Shown here: piece by piece, positions 49,868 through 58,400 of the stretch
How positions within the stretch are numbered: the first letter of the stretch is position 1
How the letters are laid out: each line of letters opens with the position of its first letter
Assembly (NCBI GenBank): GCA_964352815.1
Contig: CAYGTO010000002.1
Location: 62,001 to 126,000 of the forward strand
Length of the DNA stretch: 64,000 nucleotides
Direction: 5' to 3'
DNA from: CAYGTO01 sp964352815
GTDB lineage: Bacteria > Pseudomonadota > Alphaproteobacteria > Rickettsiales > UBA3002
Program-made: the position numbers and the translations under genes
Notes under the pieces: model-generated
Database searches by the model: none
Told to the model about the DNA's origin: nothing
The model's input: only the letters and a program-made list of their open reading frames with translations

Positions 49868-51214
49868 CTACCCACCATATTCCATCCCCAAAATCTGCGC
49901 GAGTTGCTGATAGCCTTCCTCTAAGCTCGATTGCTCTTCCTTGCGCTGGCGCAGGAAATCTTCGAGTGGGCCATTGAGCTGAATCGCGCGGTCGACATCG
50001 GGGTCTGAGCCTTGCCGGTAAGCGCCGAGGCGAATCATCTCCGCCATATCCTCATAGCTCGCCATCACCTTGCGCGCTTCCACGAGCAGCGCATTTTGCG
50101 CTTCCGTGTTACAGTCGGGCAGCGTCCGCGACACCGACCGCAGCACATCCACCGCGGGGTAGCGGCCGCGTTCACCAATGGCACGGGTCATGACGATATG
50201 GCCATCGAGAATCCCGCGGACGGCGTCCGAAATTGGCTCATTCTGATCGTCGCCCTCCACCAAAACGGTGAACAGGCCGGTGATGCCGCCCTGCCCTGCT
50301 TCGCCTGGCCCCGCGCGCTCGAGTAGCTGCGGCAGCTCGGTGAAGACGGTGGGCGTAAAGCCTTTGGTGGTCGGCGGCTCGCCGGTCGACAGGCCAATTT
50401 CGCGCTGTGCCTGAGCGAAACGAGTGATGGAATCCATCAGCAGCAGCACCTGCTTACCATGATTGCGGAAATATTCGGCAATTGACAGTGTCATATAGGC
50501 CGCTTGGCGCCGCATCAGCGCCGATTCGCTCGAGGTCGCCACCACCAGGACCGATTTTTTCAGCCCTTCTTCGCCCAAATCATCTTCAATAAATTCCTTC
50601 AGCTCGCGTGAGCGCTCACCAATCAGCCCAATGACATTGACATCGGCGGTGGCATAGCGCGCGAGCATCGACATCAGGATCGATTTCCCTACACCCGAGC
50701 CGGCGAAAATCCCCATCCGCTGGCCGTTGCAGCAGGTGGTGAAGGTGTTGAGTACGCGGATCCCGAGATCGAGCTTGCCCTGCACCCGGTGGCGCTTATG
50801 GGCTTGCGGCGGCCGGTTGCGCAGCAAGATGCCTTCATCCCCAATCGGCAGCGCGCCCAGATCATCGATCGGCTCACCCAGCGGGTTCACGATGCGCCCA
50901 AGCCAGCCTTGCGATGGGTAGATCACCGGCTCATGGCTGCCCGCTTCGACGCGCGAGCCCAGGCCAATCCCGGCCGTGGTGTCATAGGGCATGAGCAAGG
51001 CGGTTTCATCGCGAAAACCCACCACTTCGCATAGCGAGGGTACATGATGGTCACCGGCCTGCGCGGGAAACACTTTGCAGCGCGCGCCGATGCTGAGCTG
51101 GCCGGCAATCCCGGAACACTCAATCAGCAGCCCTTGCACCGCACTGACCTTCCCAGCGATTTTAATCGCCGAGGTGCGCGATAGGGAGCGTTCAAGCTGG
51201 TTTAAGAGAGACAT
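49868..51214 (-). CDS. fliI: Flagellum-specific ATPase FliI
   Basis: 448 residues. Walker A is in MGIFAGSGVGKSILMSMLARY, Walker B in QVLLLMDSITRFAQAQREIGLSTGEPPTTKGF, and the C-terminal helical bundle ends near YGG. The F1-ATPase-beta-like architecture, the N-terminal flagellar-type domain and the loop SGVGKS are typical of FliI. It powers export of flagellar subunits in the cytoplasm with FliH and FliJ. A coiled-coil FliJ-like gene lies downstream on the same strand but 906 bp away across a repeat-rich region, an unusual gap for this pair. Confidence 0.94.
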   Translation of the reverse strand: MSLLNQLERSLSRTSAIKIAGKVSAVQGLLIECSGIAGQLSIGARCKVFPAQAGDHHVPSLCEVVGFRDETALLMPYDTTAGIGLGSRVEAGSHEPVIYPSQGWLGRIVNPLGEPIDDLGALPIGDEGILLRNRPPQAHKRHRVQGKLDLGIRVLNTFTTCCNGQRMGIFAGSGVGKSILMSMLARYATADVNVIGLIGERSRELKEFIEDDLGEEGLKKSVLVVATSSESALMRRQAAYMTLSIAEYFRNHGKQVLLLMDSITRFAQAQREIGLSTGEPPTTKGFTPTVFTELPQLLERAGPGEAGQGGITGLFTVLVEGDDQNEPISDAVRGILDGHIVMTRAIGERGRYPAVDVLRSVSRTLPDCNTEAQNALLVEARKVMASYEDMAEMIRLGAYRQGSDPDVDRAIQLNGPLEDFLRQRKEEQSSLEEGYQQLAQILGMEYGG

Positions 51215-51216
51215 AC

Positions 51217-51279
51217 GTTGCTGGTTGCTGGTTGCTGGTTACTAGTATAGCAGGATTAGATGCGAGATGCGAGATGTGA
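51217..51279. repeat. Two heptamer arrays (GTTGCTG and GATGCGA)
   Basis: Three exact GTTGCTG units (51217-51237) begin 2 bp upstream of the fliI start codon. A TAGTATAGCAGG spacer separates them from GATGCGA, GATGCGA, GATGTGA (51259-51279). Confidence 0.85.
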
Positions 51280-51284
51280 GCGTC

Positions 51285-51313
51285 GTCATCCCGCGACTTG
51301 ATCACGGGATGAC
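51285..51313. repeat. Minimal GTCAT...ATGAC element, copy 18
   Basis: A 29-bp hairpin, GTCATCCCG...CGGGATGAC, like the outer ends of 35709-35790 without the centre. It lies between divergent fliI and rpe. Confidence 0.7.
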
Positions 51314-51370
51314 AATGGATTGTTATGGTTCATCATTGCGTCATCTCACATGAACTGCTACAACCGCCCC

Positions 51371-52036
51371 ATGAGCACGCCCATCAAAATTGCGCCTTCA
51401 ATTCTGTCTGCTGACTTTGCGCGGCTGGGTGAAGAGGTGCGCGCGGTCGATGAAGCCGGCGCCGATTACATCCATGTCGATGTGATGGATGGGCATTTTG
51501 TTCCGAATATTACCATTGGGCCCGATGTAGTGAAGGCCATTCGCCCACATACCCGAAAGCCGCTCGATGTGCATTTGATGATTGAGCCGGCAGAGCCCTA
51601 TATCGAGCAATTCGCCAATGCGGGTGCGGATATTATTACGGTGCATATTGAAGCGGGGCCACATGCGCACCGGATGATTCAACAGATCAAAGCGACAGGG
51701 AAGAAAGCAGGCATTTCACTCTGCCCCGCGACACCGGCCTCGGCGATTCAGCATCTGGTCAGCGATGTCGATCTCATCTTGGTGATGAGCGTGAACCCAG
51801 GGTTTGGTGGGCAAGCCTTCATCCCATCACAGTTAGAAAAGATTAAAGAAATTCGCGCCATGATTGACCAATCCGGCCGGTCGATTGACCTAGAGGTCGA
51901 TGGTGGAATTAAACCAGGGGTTGCAAAATCAGTGCTTGAAGCAGGGGCCACCGTCTTAGTCGCTGGATCCGCTATTTTCCAGGGCGATGCACTCACTTAT
52001 GCCTCTCATATACGGTTGCTGCGCGAAGACACATAA
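51371..52036 (+). CDS. rpe: Ribulose-phosphate 3-epimerase
   Basis: 221 residues from the ATG at 51371; an in-frame start 17 codons upstream would only add a non-conserved extension. IAPSILSADFARLGEEV, HVDVMDGHFVPNITIGP with metal-binding His/Asp, LDVHLMIEP, VMSVNPGFGGQAFIP and EVDGGIKPG are the Rpe signatures. TIM-barrel enzyme interconverting ribulose-5-P and xylulose-5-P in the pentose phosphate or Calvin cycles. No other sugar-phosphate genes are nearby. Confidence 0.96.
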   Translation: MSTPIKIAPSILSADFARLGEEVRAVDEAGADYIHVDVMDGHFVPNITIGPDVVKAIRPHTRKPLDVHLMIEPAEPYIEQFANAGADIITVHIEAGPHAHRMIQQIKATGKKAGISLCPATPASAIQHLVSDVDLILVMSVNPGFGGQAFIPSQLEKIKEIRAMIDQSGRSIDLEVDGGIKPGVAKSVLEAGATVLVAGSAIFQGDALTYASHIRLLREDT

Positions 52037-52183
52037 TTCGTACCATATTGACACAAACCATTCTAATTACTCACAAATTTTGCATTTTTTTCTGTTGAGA
52101 TGGCCTTTACCTGTAGCCGACGGCCCATATTTCCGGTATATTCAACTGACAATTGTTTAAATAGATAAAAATAAGAGCATTTA

Positions 52184-52828
52184 ATGTCGATTGCCTTGCT
52201 ACTCGTTGCAGAAGAGTCTGAGCGGACTCACGAAGCAGAGACCATCCTGAGAGATGATTTAGGATACACCATTCTGCGTGCCCATAATGGGGCGGATGCG
52301 CTCAAACTTGCAGGCCACACCGCGGAACGTCCGCGCGCGGTCTTTGCCTCGTTGAATATCTCGGATATGCCGAGCTTGATGATGGTGCATCTGCTACATC
52401 AATCACATCATGACATCCCGATTGTTGCGATGGCAAACTCATCCACTGAACCGCAGGCTATTGATGCGATCCATCGCGGGGCTATTGATTATGTCATGCT
52501 GCCCACGAATAAGACCCGCTTGCGCGCGACGGCGGAAAATGCGCTGCATATTGCCGCACTACGCGAATCGCTCAAATGGTCCGAAGAAAATGTCGCCTCA
52601 CAGTCTAACGTGCAGCGCGCCGGACAAACGCCGCCGCCGCTCTCGCTGCTCGATGAGTCAGGTAATGTGAACCGTATGTCGGTGATGGAACGTGAGATTA
52701 TTAAAGCGGCTCTGCTCTATCATGAAGGCCAAGTGTCTCTGGTTGCGCGCCAACTCGGGATTGGCCGCTCAACACTGTATCGCAAGATGGATCAGTATGA
52801 GCTACATGGCATGAAAGAGCATATGTAG
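52184..52828 (+). CDS. Pseudo-receiver regulator with Fis-type HTH
   Basis: 214 residues. The N-terminal half (~1-125) has the response-regulator fold, but the phospho-acceptor Asp is Ser56 (in FASLNISDMP) and the conserved Lys before Pro is Leu106 (YVMLPTN), so ordinary phosphorylation is not expected. The C-terminus (~165-214) is a Fis/NtrC-type helix-turn-helix, LVARQLGIGRSTLYRKMDQYEL. No AAA+ sigma-54 domain is present between them. This resembles small NtrC-derived DNA-binding regulators. The AT-rich 147-bp leader likely holds its promoter. It is convergent with the repressor gene next to chpT, which makes a role in flagellar or cell-cycle control possible. Confidence 0.78.
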   Translation: MSIALLLVAEESERTHEAETILRDDLGYTILRAHNGADALKLAGHTAERPRAVFASLNISDMPSLMMVHLLHQSHHDIPIVAMANSSTEPQAIDAIHRGAIDYVMLPTNKTRLRATAENALHIAALRESLKWSEENVASQSNVQRAGQTPPPLSLLDESGNVNRMSVMEREIIKAALLYHEGQVSLVARQLGIGRSTLYRKMDQYELHGMKEHM

Positions 52829-52838
52829 CGCATCGGCG

Positions 52839-53540
52839 TTATAGCTGACATAGGCAGGCGAGCACTTTCCCCACAATGTGAAGATTACTCAACTCGCACT
52901 GATAGTGCCCATATTTACGATTATCATTATAGACCCATAGCTTTGACGAGCCATGCGAACAATCCACCTCAAGGCGCTTCGCATGCAGATGCTGCCCGTC
53001 AAAAATCACATATACCCCGCCAGATTCTGGCGTTTTTCGCGCCTGGTCAATCACTACGATAGAGTCATGATTAATCGTAGGGCGCATATGATCCCCCTCA
53101 ATGCGTACTGTTGCTAGCGTCTCGGAATAGGCAATGCCATTCGCATGCATCCAATGGCGCGATACGGCAATGGGGCTCTCTGAGAAGGGCTGTTTCGCGA
53201 TGCGCTTCATCCCCAGCGCTTCTTCCACAGCAAGATGCGCCACTAGCTGGTGATGGTTCGCCAAATGCTCGATCACGCGAGGCACACCGCCTTCTTTCTG
53301 CTGCACCAGCAGGTCCGTGACGCTCACCCCCAGCGCTTCAGCAACGCGTGCGAGCTTTACGGTTGATGGGTTTTGAGATTTCCCATTCAATATATCGTAG
53401 ATAAAGGACGGTTTGACATGCGCGCGCTCTGCCAAATTACGCGAATTCATACGTTTTAGTTTGATATAGCGGCGTAAATTATCCGCAATGGATGATGAAA
53501 TTTCTGTGTCTGATACATCGTATACAGCGGTTTCGTTCAT
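52839..53540 (-). CDS. LexA/CI-like XRE repressor with S24 domain lacking the Ser nucleophile
   Basis: 233 residues from the ATG at 53540, which has AAGGGGGAG in front; an upstream ATG at 53561 lies before that site. N-terminal XRE helix-turn-helix (~20-80, NLAERAHVKPSFIYDILNGK) and a C-terminal S24/LexA-like domain (~130-230). The usual G-D-S-M nucleophile is GDHM (His151), while the Lys region AKRL (Lys188) is kept, so self-cleavage is probably lost and the domain may only dimerise. It is divergent from chpT across 245 bp that contain TCAAC/GTTGA dyads, which suggests autoregulation and perhaps control of chpT. Confidence 0.85.
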   Translation of the reverse strand: MNETAVYDVSDTEISSSIADNLRRYIKLKRMNSRNLAERAHVKPSFIYDILNGKSQNPSTVKLARVAEALGVSVTDLLVQQKEGGVPRVIEHLANHHQLVAHLAVEEALGMKRIAKQPFSESPIAVSRHWMHANGIAYSETLATVRIEGDHMRPTINHDSIVVIDQARKTPESGGVYVIFDGQHLHAKRLEVDCSHGSSKLWVYNDNRKYGHYQCELSNLHIVGKVLACLCQL

Positions 53541-53561
53541 AACTCCCCCTTTATGATTCAC

Positions 53562-53624
53562 TCAACTTTTATGTTGACCACTTGCCTCCTTATTAACCTA
53601 TAGTTGAATTTAGGACAAGTCAAC
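53562..53624. promoter_or_regulatory. Candidate operators between the repressor gene and chpT
   Basis: TCAAC-N6-GTTGA at 53562-53577 and GTTGA-N12-TCAAC at 53603-53624 are dyads of the same pentamer. A near CtrA box, TTAA-N7-TTGA (53593-53607), overlaps the second. Binding by the adjacent XRE repressor is inferred. Confidence 0.4.
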
Positions 53625-53785
53625 CAGCAAGTATTATTACTCTGGATAACACTCAACCCTTGGTAATATTTAACTCTCACGAAACGTGGATCACCAGTGC
53701 GCTAGCCTGTTGAAGAACGGATAGAAAAACTATGCGCTCAGCTCAAAAGCATGCTATAACCCAATCATTATTTATATGGGGATTC

Positions 53786-54433
53786 ATGCCGACACGCCTT
53801 GCTGAAATGCTTACCACCCGCCTTTGTCATGATTTGACGGGGCCAATTGGCGCTGTGAATAACGGGGCGGAGTTTTTACAAGAAGATAATTTCGAAATGC
53901 AGGGAGATGCGCTCGATTTGATCATCAGCAGCGCGAAAGAAGCAGTCGCACGGGTACAATTTTACCGGCGTGCCTATGGCCGCATTAATAGTAATGGCGA
54001 AGCAAACTTAGAAGAACATCGCGATATCGTTGCATTGCTTCTGGAAAATGGCAGCATCACACTAGATTGGCCCGATGAGTATACGGACGGCAATGGCGCT
54101 TCGATCAGTCGGCGCATGGGACGCGTCTTGATGAATATGGTCATTTTTGTTGCTGGCGCGATGGTCAAAGGCGGCACATTGAGCATTCGCATTGAAGAAA
54201 CGGAGCAAGAAAGCGTCGTTAGTATCCGCGCTACGTCTCAAATGATCAAGATTGATCCAGAGCTAAAAGAAGTACTCCAGGGCAATACCCCGCTTGACGA
54301 CCTAACCCCTAAGACCGTTCAAGCCCATTTCTTATACATGATAAGTGATGAGATCAATGCGGCTCTTACCCTGGAAGATAGCCATGGTGAATGCCAGATT
54401 CGCGCTGTGAAACCAAATGAGCTAAACGCATAA
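53786..54433 (+). CDS. chpT: Histidine phosphotransferase ChpT
   Basis: 215 residues from the ATG at 53786; an upstream in-frame ATG at 53732 would add 18 residues with no clear ribosome binding site. LTTRLCHDLTGPIGAVNNGAEFL carries the phospho-accepting His15, followed by a degenerate HATPase-like domain (ChpT C-terminal, ATP not bound in the family). ChpT relays phosphate from the hybrid kinase CckA to CtrA and CpdR. CckA is not in the window, but ctrA lies 6 kb downstream. The next gene is cheA, so the cell-cycle relay and chemotaxis genes are adjacent. Confidence 0.88.
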   Translation: MPTRLAEMLTTRLCHDLTGPIGAVNNGAEFLQEDNFEMQGDALDLIISSAKEAVARVQFYRRAYGRINSNGEANLEEHRDIVALLLENGSITLDWPDEYTDGNGASISRRMGRVLMNMVIFVAGAMVKGGTLSIRIEETEQESVVSIRATSQMIKIDPELKEVLQGNTPLDDLTPKTVQAHFLYMISDEINAALTLEDSHGECQIRAVKPNELNA

Positions 54434-54552
54434 TATGATGATTAATTCATTTTCATTGGAATAGGGATTGTCAAAACTCCCGTTTCGCGTTACAACTATA
54501 ACTGGTTTTTTGACCATCAAAAATAACGTCGATCGATCACTGAGGGGGGCTC

Positions 54553-57510
54553 ATGGATGATTTGATCAGTGAGTTTATCACCGAGACCTCTGAGGCGCTT
54601 GCCGTGCTCGATATGGAGCTGATTAAGCTCGAGCAAAACCCCAATGACAGAGAGATTTTAAGCAACATTTTCCGCTTGGTCCATACGATCAAGGGTACAT
54701 GCGGGTTTCTTGGGTTGCCGCGCCTTGAATCGGTCGCACACTCAGGGGAGAATGTCCTGGGCAAGATTCGTGACGGCAAAATTCCGGTTTCCGAAACGGC
54801 TATTTCATTAACACTAGAGTCGCTCGATGCGATTCGCGATTTGGTTGAGTACCTCACCGATCATGGCGAAGAGCCTGAAGGTGATGATGCCGACCTTAAT
54901 GCTCGCTTAGATGCCTTTGCCGCATCGAATGGCGAAAGCACCGAGGTCACTGCTCCTGCTACCACAAAGGAAGCGCCCATCGAGGCAGCTTCAACAGAGG
55001 TTTCGGAAGATAAAGTTGAAGCCGAAGAAGCGCCGATTGAAGGCGGCGGCAATATGACGCAGGAAGAATTGGACGCGCTCGAGCGCGCCTTTATGGAGAC
55101 CGAGTCAGAGATCGATATCGAGCCAGACACTTCCTATGACATTATTGAAGATGACACTGCGGAAGCGGTAGACGAGGATTCGGTTGAAGAGGCCATGGAG
55201 GCAGCCGCTCCTGAACCTGCGCCAGCTATGCCCGCAACCACGCCTGCCGTGTCTGAGGCAGCGCGTAAGGTAGGCATTGAACAGGGCATGAAAGTGGATG
55301 CGGGTGGCGATCCGTCCAAGGAAAAAGATGCTGTCAGCGCCACAGCGAATCAGTCGATCCGCGTCAATCTTGGGCTCATCGAATATCTGATGCAAATGGT
55401 CGGCGAGCTGGTGCTGACCCGAAATCAGCTGATTCAGATTGTCCGTAACAAGGATGATGCAGAGCTTACTACGCCGCTGCAACAGTTAAGCCATATTACG
55501 ACTGAGCTGCAAGAGGGCGTCATGAAGACGCGCATGCAGCCGATTGGCAATGCATGGTCTAAATTCCCGCGCTTGATCCGCGACCTGTCGCTCGAGTTAG
55601 ATAAGAAAATTGAACTGAAGATGATTGGGGAAGACACCGAACTCGACCGCCAACTGCTTGATATGATTAAGGATCCGCTGACGCATATGGTGCGGAATTC
55701 ATGTGATCATGGCCTTGAGGGGCCTAAAGATCGCATGGCTGCTGGCAAGAGCGAAGTGGGCACCGTAACGCTCCACGCCTATCATGAGGGCGGGCATATT
55801 ATTGTTGACATTAAGGATGATGGTCGCGGCATAAACATCGAGAAAGTAAAAGAAAAAGCGCTCGAAAATGGCGTCGCTACCGCCGAAGATATGGCGAACA
55901 TGACCGACAAGCAGATCATGCAATTCATCTTCGCTGCAGGGTTCTCAACCGCAGAAAAAGTAACCAATGTCTCGGGCCGTGGCGTGGGCATGGATGTGGT
56001 TCGCACCAATATTGAAAAGATTGGCGGGAATGTCGAGCTGGCCTCTGAGCCGGGCAAAGGGTCAACTTTCCACATCAAAATCCCCCTTACGCTCGCGATC
56101 GTTTCTGTTCTGGTCGTTGAGTCGGCGGAGCAGAAATTTGCTATCCCACAAATCAACGTGCTTGAGCTGGTGCGAGCGGAGAAAGAATCAGGTCATCGCA
56201 TCGAACATATCAATGATGCACCCGTTCTTCGCCTCAGGGAAAAACTCTTACCGCTCATCACCTTATCACGTATTCTTGAGATTGAAGACGAGAAAGAGGC
56301 GCATTCTAATACGCATGACGCTCCGCAGGAAATCGATGTGGAAAGCATGGTCGATGATGCGTTTGAGAAAGGCCATTCTGCCATGGCGCTTGAGCATGCG
56401 CTGGAAGCCAGTAAGCCGCAAGGGGCGGCTGGCTTCATTGTGGTCTGTGCGATCGGCGGGTATGAGTTTGGCGTGATTGTCGATAACGTGTTTGACACAG
56501 AAGAGATTGTTGTGAAACCCGTTTGCTCATTGCTCTCCGATATCGATGTTTATTCAGGTAACACGATTCTTGGTGATGGTAGCGTTATCATGATTCTTGA
56601 CCCGAATGGCTTGGCGCGCCGCACCGGAAATATCATGACCAGCTCTGATGCCAACGATATGGCACAAGGCGCCATGACCGATGATGAGCAGCGCATGATT
56701 AAATATCTCCTCTTCAGCTCTGGCGGTGGCGCACCTAAGGCAGTGCCGCTCGAACTCGTCTCACGTTTGGAGAATATTGACGTTGTGTCCATTGAGCACT
56801 CGACCGGCAAACCCGTTGTTCAATATCGTGGCGGCTTGATGCGCTTGCGTACGTTACCAGGCAAAGAGATCCCTGAGTCTGGCCTGTGTGATACCATTGT
56901 TTTCACCTATGATAATCACGCGGTCGGACTGATTGTCGATGAGGTAAATGATATTGTGGAAGGCCCACTCGATATTCAATCAGCCTCTGCAGAAGATGCG
57001 TTCATTGGTAGCCTGGTGATCGCGAACAAAACGACCGATATTGTCGATATTGGGTACATGCTTGCAGATTTGATCAATAGCCGCGACGGGGCATCGCATT
57101 ACGGTGAGAAACATAGCTGCCTTCAGGGGAAAAAGGTGCTCGTAGTCGAAGACAGCCCATTCTTCCAGAAGCTTCTCGTACCCTCACTGGAAGAACTTGG
57201 CTGTAAGGTCAGTACTGCTGATTCAGGGCAAGATGCTATCATGGTAATGCAAGGGGGCTTCAGTCCCGACATTGTGATTACGGATATTGAAATGCCGGGC
57301 ATGGATGGCTTTGAGCTGACAGAAGCGCTGAAACAATCGCATCCGAACCTGCCTGTCATCGCCTTTACCTCGACCGTGAATCAACAGTTTATTGCGAAGG
57401 CAGAGCAGCTTGGCATGACGGATATCGTGCTCAAAACAGATCGTGCTCACCTCATTCAAACCCTAAGCGATGTGTTCAGTCCGAACGACGCTCTTCAGGA
57501 GGTAGCATAA
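54553..57510 (+). CDS. cheA: Hybrid chemotaxis histidine kinase CheA with receiver domain
   Basis: 985 residues. Hpt domain with His44 in RLVHTIKGTCGFLG; acidic Ala/Glu-rich linker (~105-260) with no clear CheY-binding P2 domain; dimerisation helices (~265-330); HATPase with HMVRNSCDHGLEGP, DIKDDGRGI and GRGVGMDVV; CheW-like domain (~515-700); a second CheW-like half (~705-835) with no obvious catalytic residues; C-terminal receiver (~855-985) with Asp911 in ITDIEMPGMDGFE. A kinase-receiver fusion suggests a phosphate sink or feedback control. AGGGGGGCTC before the start. The stop overlaps cheW by 1 bp, giving TAATG. Confidence 0.92.
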   Translation: MDDLISEFITETSEALAVLDMELIKLEQNPNDREILSNIFRLVHTIKGTCGFLGLPRLESVAHSGENVLGKIRDGKIPVSETAISLTLESLDAIRDLVEYLTDHGEEPEGDDADLNARLDAFAASNGESTEVTAPATTKEAPIEAASTEVSEDKVEAEEAPIEGGGNMTQEELDALERAFMETESEIDIEPDTSYDIIEDDTAEAVDEDSVEEAMEAAAPEPAPAMPATTPAVSEAARKVGIEQGMKVDAGGDPSKEKDAVSATANQSIRVNLGLIEYLMQMVGELVLTRNQLIQIVRNKDDAELTTPLQQLSHITTELQEGVMKTRMQPIGNAWSKFPRLIRDLSLELDKKIELKMIGEDTELDRQLLDMIKDPLTHMVRNSCDHGLEGPKDRMAAGKSEVGTVTLHAYHEGGHIIVDIKDDGRGINIEKVKEKALENGVATAEDMANMTDKQIMQFIFAAGFSTAEKVTNVSGRGVGMDVVRTNIEKIGGNVELASEPGKGSTFHIKIPLTLAIVSVLVVESAEQKFAIPQINVLELVRAEKESGHRIEHINDAPVLRLREKLLPLITLSRILEIEDEKEAHSNTHDAPQEIDVESMVDDAFEKGHSAMALEHALEASKPQGAAGFIVVCAIGGYEFGVIVDNVFDTEEIVVKPVCSLLSDIDVYSGNTILGDGSVIMILDPNGLARRTGNIMTSSDANDMAQGAMTDDEQRMIKYLLFSSGGGAPKAVPLELVSRLENIDVVSIEHSTGKPVVQYRGGLMRLRTLPGKEIPESGLCDTIVFTYDNHAVGLIVDEVNDIVEGPLDIQSASAEDAFIGSLVIANKTTDIVDIGYMLADLINSRDGASHYGEKHSCLQGKKVLVVEDSPFFQKLLVPSLEELGCKVSTADSGQDAIMVMQGGFSPDIVITDIEMPGMDGFELTEALKQSHPNLPVIAFTSTVNQQFIAKAEQLGMTDIVLKTDRAHLIQTLSDVFSPNDALQEVA

Positions 57511-57983
57511 TGACCTCTAACACCCACGTAATGGCGCACCGAGATCGTGTGCCTGTCACGTCAAAGTCACGGCAATTTGTGACCATGAGCATCGACAATC
57601 AGATGCTAGGGATTCCGGTTTATTCTGTCCGCGATGTGCTGAAATCTCAGAATCTTGCACGCATCCCTCTTTCAAAACCTGAAGTGGCCGGCGCTATCAA
57701 TCTACGTGGCCGAATTGTCACGGTGCTCGACCTGCGCAAGCGCCTTGGCATCAAAAACCGCGACAGTAATGCCCATGTGATGCATGTGGTCGTCGAACAG
57801 GATGATGAGCTGTTTAGCATTATGGTAGACTCGGTCGGTGATGTGCTGAATTTGCGGACGGATCAGTTTGAGAAAAGCCCGGTCAACTTATCGCAGCAAT
57901 GGAAGGAAGTGGCGGCCTCCGTCTGCCAGCTTGAAAATGAACTTTTGGTGATTCTCGATATTGAGGCCACCCTCTCCCTTTAA
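57510..57983 (+). CDS. cheW: Chemotaxis coupling protein CheW
   Basis: 157 residues. FVTMSIDNQMLGIPVYSVRDVLKSQNLARIPLS and VAGAINLRGRIVTVLDLRKRLG are the CheW signatures, with the usual SH3-like double barrel. It links chemoreceptors to CheA in the inner-membrane array. TAATG overlap with cheA. No chemoreceptor gene is in the window. Confidence 0.94.
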   Translation: MTSNTHVMAHRDRVPVTSKSRQFVTMSIDNQMLGIPVYSVRDVLKSQNLARIPLSKPEVAGAINLRGRIVTVLDLRKRLGIKNRDSNAHVMHVVVEQDDELFSIMVDSVGDVLNLRTDQFEKSPVNLSQQWKEVAASVCQLENELLVILDIEATLSL

Positions 57984-58010
57984 CCAACCTTTTGTTTTTC
58001 TGGAGCAATT

Positions 58011-58388
58011 ATGAGTAATAAAATCTGTATGGTGGTCGATGATTCAGGGATTGTCCGCCGTGTGAGCCGTGGGATTATGGAATCACTTGGCTATACGGTA
58101 TGTGAGGCTGAAGATGGCCAAAAGGCGCTCAGCGTGTTTAACGATAATCAGCCATCACTGATTCTTCTTGATTGGCATATGCCTGTCATGGATGGCCTTC
58201 AATTCTTGAAGGAGCTGCGTGCACGCGACGATGGGAAAGAGTGTGTGGTCATTTTTTGCACCACAGAAACGCAGCTCGAATCGATTCAAGATGCGATTGC
58301 ATCCGGCGCTAATGAATATGTCATGAAGCCGTTTGATGAAGATATCATCCGCAACAAGCTCGAGCAGCTTGGTATCATCTTTGGATAG
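58011..58388 (+). CDS. cheY: Chemotaxis response regulator CheY
   Basis: 125-residue single receiver: acid pair Asp10/Asp11 in VVDDSG, phospho-Asp54 in LLDWHMPVMDG, Thr in FCTTE and Lys in YVMKPFDE. All catalytic residues are present. It carries the signal from CheA to the flagellar switch. Start after CTGGAGCAATT ribosome binding site, 27 bp after cheW. Confidence 0.94.
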   Translation: MSNKICMVVDDSGIVRRVSRGIMESLGYTVCEAEDGQKALSVFNDNQPSLILLDWHMPVMDGLQFLKELRARDDGKECVVIFCTTETQLESIQDAIASGANEYVMKPFDEDIIRNKLEQLGIIFG

Positions 58389-58400
58389 AGCGCTATCATC

